Of a DNA stretch of 26,151 bases, positions 13,190 through 19,091 are shown piece after piece. Position 1 is the first letter of the stretch. The number at the start of each line of letters is the position of its first letter. The position numbers and the translations under genes are program-made. This stretch comes from a virus. The notes beneath the pieces are model-generated. The model saw nothing but the letters and a program-made list of their open reading frames with translations, was not told where the DNA came from and did not search any database. The stretch is taken from the IMG/VR virus record IMGVR_UViG_3300027917_000159, positions 1 through 26,151 of that record, one strand, 5' to 3'.

Positions 13190-13586
13190 ATTCCCTGGGA
13201 AGCACAAATAGTTGATCTAGGATCGGGCGGTATCGTGTCCGCAAGGATGATGAGTCCTTTCAGGCATTCATAACAGCTTATGACTAAGCGTCCTCAGCTT
13301 TCACTGTCAAGAATCCTGCCTATCCTCTATTTATACTCCCCAGGCAATAAAACACATTGCCCTAAAAATTGTTTAGAAGGTCAAATTCTCCCCCGGCATC
13401 CCGGTCTGATCAAATTTGGTCTATCAGCAAAACCCTGGCTCTTACAGCGCCCAGTCTCTTTCAATCCTTAAGGTTTTGAGACCTGTCTCAGTCTCCGGCG
13501 GTCCTTCCGCTTCCCTAATTTGTGTATCCCTTTGTTGGTGACAGGGACTTTGATTTTTGGATTTATCTCCTTTCTATTCAATTGTT
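13190..13586 (-). ncRNA. Candidate structured RNA or long leader (~400 nt)
   Basis: No convincing reading frame is seen, but the segment is visibly richer in G and C than its flanks and packed with local stems: GCGG/CCGC (13227-13242), AAGGA/TCCTT (13243-13259), GCTTA/TAAGC (13276-13289), GGCAAT/ATTGCC (13343-13361), CTGAT/ATCAG (13406-13427), GAGAC/GTCTC (13478-13495), GCGG/CCGC (13498-13510) and TCCC-TGT/ACA-GGGA (13527-13547). A consensus promoter at 13593-13621 reads into it. The 3' end is a guess; no terminator is seen, so it may be the 5' leader of the operon starting at 13158. It does not show landmarks I know from RNase P RNA, tmRNA, SRP RNA or group I/II introns. Confidence 0.4.
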
Positions 13587-13592
13587 ATACAC

Positions 13593-13621
13593 ATTATAAT
13601 TACTATTTCTAGCGGTGTCAA
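13593..13621 (-). promoter_or_regulatory. Consensus sigma-70 promoter, leftward
   Basis: Minus strand: TTGACA (13616-13621), a 17-bp spacer, TATAAT (13593-13598). Both boxes and the spacer are exact consensus. The start should lie near 13586. It is the strongest promoter visible in the window and must work with the host enzyme alone, so early expression is likely. Confidence 0.8.
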
Positions 13622-13818
13622 GAAAAAAAAGTAAATAAAATAAAATAAATTTACATATCCTGTAATATTAATACCTTACTATCTACCTTTATTATTTTGG
13701 CATACCTCTTGCAGCAACCTCAAATTCACAAAAATTTACATACCGACACTTGACAAGAAAAATGTTCACCTATTGACATTACCAATATAATGATTAACTT
13801 CTTAGGAAAAGAAAGAAA
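13622..13818. other. AT-rich divergent gap with repeats and a rightward promoter candidate
   Basis: About 200 bases without a gene. An 11-mer AAATTTACATA recurs at 13647-13657 and 13732-13742. TTGACA occurs at 13750-13755 and 13773-13778, and a perfect TATAAT at 13786-13791, but these are not at a proper spacing from each other; TGTTCA (13763-13768) is the best -35 at 17 bp. A binding region for a regulator, or an origin, could lie here. Confidence 0.4.
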
Positions 13819-13917
13819 ATGTATGGCAGTCTTTCAATACTTCAAGAGCGTTTTCGAAGTTTACAAAAAAATGGTGTTCGGTGCGATCGAACAGTAAGTG
13901 AAAGAATGAAATTATAA
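13819..13917 (+). CDS. Possible 32-residue peptide
   Basis: A short frame starting MYGSLSILQERFRSLQKNG, with AGGA about 11 bases upstream and the TATAAT of 13786-13791 just before it. It looks like an amphipathic basic peptide, but at this length it may be chance. It is the only plausible frame in the left part of the divergent region. Confidence 0.25.
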   Translation: MYGSLSILQERFRSLQKNGVRCDRTVSERMKL

Positions 13918-14634
13918 GGAAGTATTGTGGTGTGTGGGGGTTTAAGGGTGAGATTTCCCTTCACTCACACAGATTTATTCACCCATTCTATACTGATCTA
14001 ACCTAATTAAACGAAACCTGACATACTTAAGTTAAGCTCGTGCACCCAGGCGAAACTTGTCAAGTGCTAACTGTAAACTATCACAACGTGGTACTGCATC
14101 AAAAAAGATACACATTGTAACCTGTATGAAAAAAGACACGGTGGTCAAATATGACCACACCACATTGTGGTACAAAGAGAACACCCATGATATTTCAAGG
14201 GCAAGCAATCTTTTTTTACGTCTCCCAGGGAACATTTAGGGGGCTGGTCCCCGATCCCGGTGACGGCTAATAGGGAGTCATACTTTCATCTATACTTTTT
14301 GGTAAAAACACCAAATCTATACCATTCCAATAGGAATACGACCATATTCAGGGACCCAAATACACATATATTATTTTTGAAATTTCATCAGAAAGAATAG
14401 GATAAACTATGCCAGATATAGTGACAGTGAACTTTTTCATCATTTGTGCCGAATATAAGAGTGTACGGTCTCTTTTCTTCTCTTTTCCTAGGGGGAGTCT
14501 GAAATCTCATTCAGCTCCCCTAAACTTTTCAAGAGAAAAGGGGGGTTTGGGGGGTTATAGTTACTTATCCTATCCGTTCGGTTTGAGTGTTCGCTTCGCT
14601 CCACCCAAACCTCACAAAAAAAAGGATTATAATA
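13918..14634. other. Structured non-coding region before the packaging genes
   Basis: Over 700 bases with no supported gene. Stems include GTGTG...CACAC with inner AAGGG/CCCTT (13932-13970), GTGGTCA/TGACCAC (14141-14158), ACCACA-T-TGTGGT (14159-14171), GGGG/CCCC (14239-14252), TCCC/GGGA (14255-14276), TTTGGT/ACCAAA (14298-14315), ATTCC/GGAAT (14324-14337), a 12-bp stem with two bulges (14489-14522) and CTTTTC/GAAAAG (14525-14540). It may be a second structured RNA, a long leader for the late genes, or a regulatory/origin region. Confidence 0.45.
14580..14620 (+). promoter_or_regulatory. Late-leader hairpin motif, copy 1
   Basis: GGTTTG-a-GTG (14580-14589) pairs with CAC-c-CAAACC (14602-14611), then CTCACAAAAAA. 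The small terminase start follows after a short gap. The same order, TTCGG(G)TTT, hairpin, AAACC(C)TCACAAAAAA, recurs at 15366-15396 before another gene. A translational control element is likely. Confidence 0.45.
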
Positions 14635-15045
14635 ATGACCAAAGAAGATAAGCAAAAGTTATTTTTAATAGCGTTACAAGCTTGTAATGGCAACATTACA
14701 AAAACTTGTGAGGCTTGTGCTATGTCTAGACAAAGTTATTACAAATGGATGAATGCAGAAGACCAAACATTTGCAGAGAAAATTCTAGAAATTCAAACAG
14801 ATGCTATTGAACGAAGGATTGATTTGGCTGAGTCCAAGATTGATAAACTGGTAGAAATGGGAAGTGGCCCGGATATTCGATTCATTCTTAAAACTTTGGG
14901 CGCTAATCGTGGATATGGGAATAGGCAAGAGGTCACAGTACGACCTGGAGAAGGCTTTGCGAATATGTTATGGCCGGAAGAAACTCCTTCTCTGGAAGAT
15001 TGGGAAACGAAACGGGATCTTGAATTAATAGATGATGAAGATTAA
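14635..15045 (+). CDS. Terminase small subunit
   Basis: A 136-residue DNA-recognition subunit of the packaging motor. An N-terminal helix-turn-helix spans about residues 9-40 (LQACNGNITKTCEACAMSRQSYYKWM), followed by a helical stretch with AIERRIDLAESKIDKLVE and the family-like ending FILKTLGANRGYG near residue 100. The frame opens at 14587, but the first ATG with a ribosome site (AAAGGATT) is at 14635. The large subunit lies 1 kb downstream, with three small genes between. HTH-type phage small terminases of this length are common. Confidence 0.85.
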   Translation: MTKEDKQKLFLIALQACNGNITKTCEACAMSRQSYYKWMNAEDQTFAEKILEIQTDAIERRIDLAESKIDKLVEMGSGPDIRFILKTLGANRGYGNRQEVTVRPGEGFANMLWPEETPSLEDWETKRDLELIDDED

Positions 15046-15070
15046 AAAAAAACTGGATTGAGATAATCCA
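15044..15070 (-). terminator. Leftward intrinsic terminator at the terS end
   Basis: TGGATT (15054-15059) pairs with AATCCA (15065-15070) around GAGAT. On the minus strand the stem is followed by one G and nine T residues (15052-15044). On the plus strand no T run follows, so it serves leftward transcription only. Confidence 0.65.
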
Positions 15071-15099
15071 CAAAAATATCCCATCCACTTTCTTTTTTT
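15044..15099 (-). ncRNA. Candidate ~55-nt small RNA, antisense side of late region
   Basis: Bounded by the promoter at 15106-15134 and the terminator at 15044-15070. There is no leftward gene nearby, so a promoter and terminator this close together are best explained by a small RNA. Its 3' end overlaps the terS stop codon in antisense. It contains AAGTGGATGG before the terminator stem but no start codon with a useful frame. Confidence 0.45.
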
Positions 15100-15105
15100 A
15101 CTCTT

Positions 15106-15134
15106 AATATAATCATCTTTTTATATTTTGTCAA
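15106..15134 (-). promoter_or_regulatory. Sigma-70 promoter, leftward, in the late region
   Basis: Minus strand: TTGACA (15129-15134), 17-bp spacer, TATATT (15106-15111). The sequence around the -35 (CCCTTGACAAAA) and the -10 (TTATATT) repeats that of 8428-8456. It points against the surrounding genes. Confidence 0.6.
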
Positions 15135-15147
15135 GGGGGAGAAAAAA

Positions 15148-15321
15148 TTGGAGACTAATCGCATTGTGTTTAGTCCTGGCGAGTCTAGTGGTTATCAAAT
15201 TGAAATCGCACCAGAACAAGGTAGCATTGTTTTGGAAGTCAGTTCACCTGGGAAAAAAGAGATGAATAATTTTTTGAGATCTTTGCAATTTCATTGTGAA
15301 AAACTATTGAATAAACCTTAG
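15148..15321 (+). CDS. Small hypothetical protein (TTG start)
   Basis: A 57-codon frame starting at TTG with AAGGGGGAG six bases upstream, which makes the unusual start credible. The N-terminal half looks beta-rich (RIVFSPGESSGYQIEIAPE, SIVLEVSSPG), the C-terminal half is a helix with one Cys. Its G-rich ribosome site partly overlaps the -35 region of the leftward promoter, so the two may interfere. No family recognised. Confidence 0.6.
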   Translation: METNRIVFSPGESSGYQIEIAPEQGSIVLEVSSPGKKEMNNFLRSLQFHCEKLLNKP

Positions 15322-15367
15322 CACTTGGAAGAGAAGATTTTTTATGTTTTTGTTTGCGATTTGGTTC

Positions 15368-15396
15368 GGGTTTCTTTCATCAAACCCTCACAAAAA
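15368..15396 (+). promoter_or_regulatory. Late-leader hairpin motif, copy 2
   Basis: GGGTTT (15368-15373) pairs with AAACCC (15382-15387), then TCACAAAAAA. It precedes the AAAGG site of the gene at 15414 and matches the leader at 14580-14620 in order and sequence. The 92-base gap it lies in contains no gene. Confidence 0.45.
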
Positions 15397-15413
15397 ATTG
15401 AAAGGAAAAGAAG

Positions 15414-15719
15414 ATGCCAAGAGTAAACCTAAGACCAGAAAGTCCAATTCAACCATTGATGGGTTTAACTTCCATTATGGAATATAATAAACTTATTAGT
15501 AATTTATTGGCTGAACGCGTATTAAAAACTGTAGGTAAAAAAGATAGCACAAATACAGTTTATAACAAAGATCTAAATGTTATAGGAAAAGCTTTATACG
15601 CCCTTCTTATTAAAAATATTGGTTTTTTAAACATAACAGAAGAGGAAATAAATCTTCTGGATAAATTAAAAAGCTTAGGGTGTACAAAATCTTCTTGTAT
15701 TTGCGAGTGCAATAAATGA
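15414..15719 (+). CDS. Hypothetical protein (101 aa)
   Basis: A helical protein with a conspicuous cysteine cluster at its end (CTKSSCICEC), which may bind metal. The ribosome site AAAGG lies about nine bases before the ATG. The stop overlaps the next ATG (ATGA). It lies between the small and large terminase genes, a place where phages often carry small DNA-related genes. Not recognised. Confidence 0.68.
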   Translation: MPRVNLRPESPIQPLMGLTSIMEYNKLISNLLAERVLKTVGKKDSTNTVYNKDLNVIGKALYALLIKNIGFLNITEEEINLLDKLKSLGCTKSSCICECNK

Positions 15720-16036
15720 ATATAAATTATTCTTTTGCATTGGGATTTAGGTCCGGAATGGATAATAGCGGTTGTAATATAACTGTATTTACTGAAGATG
15801 ATGTAACAGTTGTTCAAGCCACGGCAGAAAAAATGACTGATTTTATGTTATTTTTAGACACAATTATTGGGCAAATGCAAGTAATTAAAGATCGCACACA
15901 ACCAATGCCAGAATGTCCGAATTGTACGACAGTATTAAAATCGGAAGGTAGATGGTTAATTTGTAACAAATGCGATTGGAAAAATCTTATACAACCTGGT
16001 AATGAGCAGAGAGAATGTTTTCAAAAAAAAGAGTAA
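15716..16036 (+). CDS. Hypothetical protein with C-terminal zinc ribbon
   Basis: A 106-residue protein. The N-terminal part is beta-rich then helical (VVQATAEKMTDFMLFLDTII). The C-terminal part has CPNC near residue 67 and CNKC about 16 residues later, with WLICNKCDW as in zinc ribbons. It overlaps the large terminase start by 22 bases, suggesting coupled expression. Function unknown, perhaps DNA binding. Confidence 0.7.
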   Translation: MNINYSFALGFRSGMDNSGCNITVFTEDDVTVVQATAEKMTDFMLFLDTIIGQMQVIKDRTQPMPECPNCTTVLKSEGRWLICNKCDWKNLIQPGNEQRECFQKKE

Positions 16037-17631
16037 AAACCGTTCCAGTTTACTGGCAACCCCAAAAAGGTCCGCAAACAGCCGCTGCATTATGTCCGGC
16101 AGACGAAGTTTTCTTCGGAGGGACCAGGGGTGGCGGTAAATCTGACTGTGCAATAGGTCGACAAATTCATGGTGCAGCCAAATACGGTAGAGATTGGAAT
16201 GGCATTATGATTCGTCGAAAATATAAAGATCTTTCCGAACTAAGGCGTAGATTTGCTCAGATTATTACCCAAGGTATGCCAGCAAAGTTAAGTGGTGGAG
16301 AGAATCAAACGGGTTATGTACGTTTTGATAATGGCGCAAAAATTACTTTGGCCGCTGTGCAGCATCTAGATCAAGCAGATGATTGGATAGGACATCAGTT
16401 TACGGAAATTACGGTTGATGAGGCTCCTAATATCCCTTTTATTTCGCTTCTATTGGACAAATTGAAGGGGTCTTTACGATCTCCTGCGGGAGTGCCGTGT
16501 CACGTTTTTATGACAGGCAACCCTGGAGGTCCTGGAGCATCATCAGTTAAACAAATGTTTATAGATCCGGACCCTAATGGAACTGGAAAAATTATATATG
16601 ACGAAGACGAAGATTCAACTAGGGTATTTATTAGATCTACTTTAGATGATAACAAAATTTTATGTGAAAACGACCCTAAATATGTAAAACGATTACGTTC
16701 TATTAGAGACGAAAATTTAAGATCAGCTTGGTTAGAGGGTAGATGGGATGTATATATTGGACAAGCATTTGATTTTGATCCACTTTACCATGCTATTAAA
16801 CCTATATGGCCAATACCTGAGTACGCTCCAATTTACATGACCTTTGATTGGGGGTTCGGGGCTCCATTTTCTATAGGCTGGTGGTGGGTTGATGGAGATA
16901 ATAGGATTTATAGGTTTGCAGAATGGTACGGTTGTAAGAAAAATCTTCCAAATGTAGGTATTCGTTATACAGATTCTCAAATTGCAGCAGGGATTTATGA
17001 ACGTGAATGTAAAATGAAGATCCAAGATAGAGAGATTCTTCGTCTGTCAGGTAAAGATTGTTTCAATAAAAAGCCAGATTATATGGGAGGGGGTCAGGGC
17101 CCCTCGACAGCAGATGAATTTGAAGATTGGGCTAAAAAAGCTGATGTAGAAAAAGGCTACAAATTGATTTTGTATCCGGGAGATGTAAAGAGAGAATTAA
17201 AAATAAGACAGTTTAGAAATCGACTTTCTATTCCTATAGGTCCTGATAAAGTTCCTACTGGTAATATGCCAATGATGGTCGCATATAATACTTGTACAAA
17301 TTTTATTAGAACAATTCCTTCTTTATGTTTGGATGATTTAATAGGCGAAGATTTAGAAGATGGTCAGGAAGATCATATCTATGATGAAGCTTGTCATATT
17401 TGTATGGCAAGACCTCTTGGAACTGATATTCTGGAATACGAACAACGTATCAGGAAAATTGAGGTTCAGAAAAAACTTAAAACAATGGACCCTGATGCCA
17501 GAATAGCAGCACAAGAATATTCTATGGTATTGCACAGGTTGGCAGAAGAGCAAGAAGTGGAATATGATGATGATTTCTTAGTAGATCCGGATTTGACAGA
17601 AGATCATGCCGACGATACTTTTCTTTTTTAG
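16015..17631 (+). CDS. Terminase large subunit
   Basis: Packaging ATPase and nuclease of 538 residues. Walker A FGGTRGGGKS lies at residues 34-43, Walker B ITVDE ends at D135-E136, and a coupling-type motif (FMTGNPGGPG) follows. The nuclease domain starts with MTFDWGFG, whose D278 is the first catalytic acid of the RNase H-like fold; EDHIYDEACH near the end supplies D453 and D457. The length is normal. The gene begins inside the preceding zinc-ribbon gene, and the GAGAGAATGTTT context gives GAGAG just before the ATG. Packaging type (cos or pac) cannot be told from the sequence alone. Confidence 0.96.
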   Translation: MFSKKRVKTVPVYWQPQKGPQTAAALCPADEVFFGGTRGGGKSDCAIGRQIHGAAKYGRDWNGIMIRRKYKDLSELRRRFAQIITQGMPAKLSGGENQTGYVRFDNGAKITLAAVQHLDQADDWIGHQFTEITVDEAPNIPFISLLLDKLKGSLRSPAGVPCHVFMTGNPGGPGASSVKQMFIDPDPNGTGKIIYDEDEDSTRVFIRSTLDDNKILCENDPKYVKRLRSIRDENLRSAWLEGRWDVYIGQAFDFDPLYHAIKPIWPIPEYAPIYMTFDWGFGAPFSIGWWWVDGDNRIYRFAEWYGCKKNLPNVGIRYTDSQIAAGIYERECKMKIQDREILRLSGKDCFNKKPDYMGGGQGPSTADEFEDWAKKADVEKGYKLILYPGDVKRELKIRQFRNRLSIPIGPDKVPTGNMPMMVAYNTCTNFIRTIPSLCLDDLIGEDLEDGQEDHIYDEACHICMARPLGTDILEYEQRIRKIEVQKKLKTMDPDARIAAQEYSMVLHRLAEEQEVEYDDDFLVDPDLTEDHADDTFLF

Positions 17632-17640
17632 GAGATGAAT

Positions 17641-17874
17641 ATGCCGCACCCCTATGATAAACCAAGTAATTCTGGAATAGCTGGTATTAGACCTAAAAGA
17701 TCTGATTGGAAAAAGAAAGTTGTTAGACCTTTAATTGATTATGGAAGGCGAGCTAAAAGTCCTTTTGATAGAACTGTTACTTCTTCTAATAACCATAAGA
17801 AACGCATAATTCCTGGCTTAGATAAGAAACATAAGGAATTTGTGCAAAATTGGTTAGAAAGCAGGTCCCAATGA
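17641..17874 (+). CDS. Small basic hypothetical protein
   Basis: A 77-residue, strongly basic protein (SDWKKKVVRPLIDYGRRAKS). AGGAG at 17630-17634 touches an earlier ATG at 17635, so the ATG at 17641, six bases away, is the better start. Its stop overlaps the next ATG (ATGA). It lies between the large terminase and the HExxH gene. No family recognised. Confidence 0.65.
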   Translation: MPHPYDKPSNSGIAGIRPKRSDWKKKVVRPLIDYGRRAKSPFDRTVTSSNNHKKRIIPGLDKKHKEFVQNWLESRSQ

Positions 17875-18311
17875 AATCTGTTTATTGGGTTGGGGCTCAT
17901 AAAGTTCATCTATTTCTTGAAAGATTTTTAGAGACTAATAATGCCTTGGGTTATTCTAACTGGGATAGTAAAGCAATATGGGTACGAACTACAAGCGCAA
18001 AAAATGGTAAACCTCATAAAATAGAATCGGCTTTAGTTGTATTTTTTCATGAAATGTTTCATATGTTGGATTTTATGCAAGGCCATAGATTGTTTTATGA
18101 TAGTGATAACGAAAATATGAATGAACAAAAAGAAGATGCACTTGATTCATTGTGCGAGGCGTTAGTAGTGTTTCTTCTTAGGAATAATTTGTTAGATAAA
18201 GGTTGGCTAGAAAAGTTTGAGACCACTTTAATTAATGTAGCGCCTTTAACAGAAAGTGAATTAAAAAAAGAAGAGGAGAAAGTAAATGAGAGCAATGGAA
18301 ATTCTGAGTAG
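17871..18311 (+). CDS. HExxH zinc-metallopeptidase-like protein
   Basis: A 146-residue protein with the zinc-protease motif HEMFH at residues 60-64, inside a helix after a hydrophobic strand (ESALVVFF). A later helix with E88, D92 and E96 (KEDALDSLCEALVVFL) could give the third ligand, as in gluzincins. The TTG at 17850 is not needed because an ATG in ATGA overlap exists at 17871. It may process a virion or host protein, or be a structural relic of the fold. It lies between the large terminase and the sigma-like gene and overlaps the latter by 26 bases. Confidence 0.78.
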   Translation: MKSVYWVGAHKVHLFLERFLETNNALGYSNWDSKAIWVRTTSAKNGKPHKIESALVVFFHEMFHMLDFMQGHRLFYDSDNENMNEQKEDALDSLCEALVVFLLRNNLLDKGWLEKFETTLINVAPLTESELKKEEEKVNESNGNSE

Positions 18312-18813
18312 AAAAAACGAGGATATAACAAAAGCATACAATTTAGCGTACAAACTTAGTAAAAGATTTGTTAATACTCATCAAAAATTAGCGCATTATT
18401 TAGATGTTGATGATTACGCACAAGAAGCAATTATAGCTTGGTTAGAACAAAAACATATTCCTTATAAATTAATTGATACCTACAGAAAAGCTACTCCAAT
18501 GAGTAGACGAAGTTGGGAACAAAATAAAATAATGTATAGTCAGGTAGATTTAAATAATATTGATGATAATATTGAATCTAGTAGTGATGTTGAATATGAG
18601 GCAGATATGTTGACTAAACTAGAATCAATACAAGATATAGTTAATAAGTTAATAGATCCACGATTACAAATAATTATTATTATGAAATATGTGTATGATA
18701 TGTCGTTCACGGATATAGCTAAAGGCTTAGGCGTTTCTAAAGCTTATGTTAGTAAACTACATAAACAATGTCTTGAATTTATCAAAACGGAGGTTTTACA
18801 AGATGGGAATTGA
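18286..18813 (+). CDS. Sigma-70-family-like transcription factor
   Basis: A 175-residue protein with the layout of a small sigma factor. Region 2-like LDVDDYAQEAIIAWLEQ lies at about 39-56; LIDTYRKATPMSRRSW (62-77) recalls FliA-type sigma factors; and a C-terminal region 4 helix-turn-helix spans about 113-170 (MSFTDIAKGLGVSKAYVSKLHKQ). No region 1 or 3 is obvious, and there is a Ser/Asp/Glu-rich linker. GAGGAG lies eight bases before the ATG. It sits in the head operon rather than an early operon. It could direct late or middle genes; the alternative is a regulator with only region 4 active. Confidence 0.78.
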   Translation: MRAMEILSRKNEDITKAYNLAYKLSKRFVNTHQKLAHYLDVDDYAQEAIIAWLEQKHIPYKLIDTYRKATPMSRRSWEQNKIMYSQVDLNNIDDNIESSSDVEYEADMLTKLESIQDIVNKLIDPRLQIIIIMKYVYDMSFTDIAKGLGVSKAYVSKLHKQCLEFIKTEVLQDGN

Positions 18814-19072
18814 ATCATTAGTAGCAGTGCTCATAGCTACAGGTTTTGCGGTAATGTCTTGGTATAATTTGCAGATTGAAAGAAAGAGAAGTGTGGCTAG
18901 AGAACAAGAATTACTTTCTGCTATAATGTCCAAGAATGTTCAAGAGTATTTAGAAGCAGTCGAAGGATTGAAAACTTCTCCGGCAGAAAAACTTGCTTTA
19001 ATTAGGGCTGATAATGAACTAGCTTTAAATGCCGCTAATTTTGAAAAAAGAGTTGGTATCCCTATTAGCTAA
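18803..19072 (+). CDS. Small membrane-anchored helical protein
   Basis: An 89-residue protein with one N-terminal membrane helix (residues 4-21, LVAVLIATGFAVMSWYN), then a charged, heptad-like helix (EYLEAVEGLKTSPAEKL). GGAGG lies nine bases before the ATG at 18803; the earlier frame opening is inside the sigma-like gene. The layout resembles small spanins or pore-adjacent proteins, but could equally anchor a partner; not recognised. Confidence 0.68.
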   Translation: MGIESLVAVLIATGFAVMSWYNLQIERKRSVAREQELLSAIMSKNVQEYLEAVEGLKTSPAEKLALIRADNELALNAANFEKRVGIPIS

Positions 19073-19091
19073 GTCCAAAGGAGAATAACTT

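Noticed and set aside
13173-13201. TTCCCA-17-TATAAT as the main promoter of the accessory operon
   Set aside because: The -35 is weak and the start would cut into the ribosome site of the GTG gene at 13158; kept only as a side note.
13280-13471. 63-codon rightward frame MTKRPQLSL...
   Set aside because: No ribosome site, unlike codon use, and it lies antisense to the structured candidate RNA; its Pro- and Ser-rich content reflects the stems.
13186-13590. Known RNA classes (RNase P, tmRNA, SRP, group I/II intron)
   Set aside because: None of the conserved core motifs I know for these were found; only a covariance search could exclude divergent members.
13190-14232. Inverted TCCCAGGGAA at both ends of the divergent region, as mobile-element ends
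   Set aside because: Only about 10 bp long, no transposase between them and no flanking target duplication.
14057-14239. 60-codon frame starting at TTG
   Set aside because: No Shine-Dalgarno sequence and it covers a set of palindromes; an antisense frame covers the same place.
14409-14651. 80-codon rightward frame MPDIVTVNF...
   Set aside because: AGGA lies near the ATG, but the frame runs through several strong stems and overlaps the start of terS; the translation looks like read-through of non-coding DNA. Ribosome profiling would settle it.
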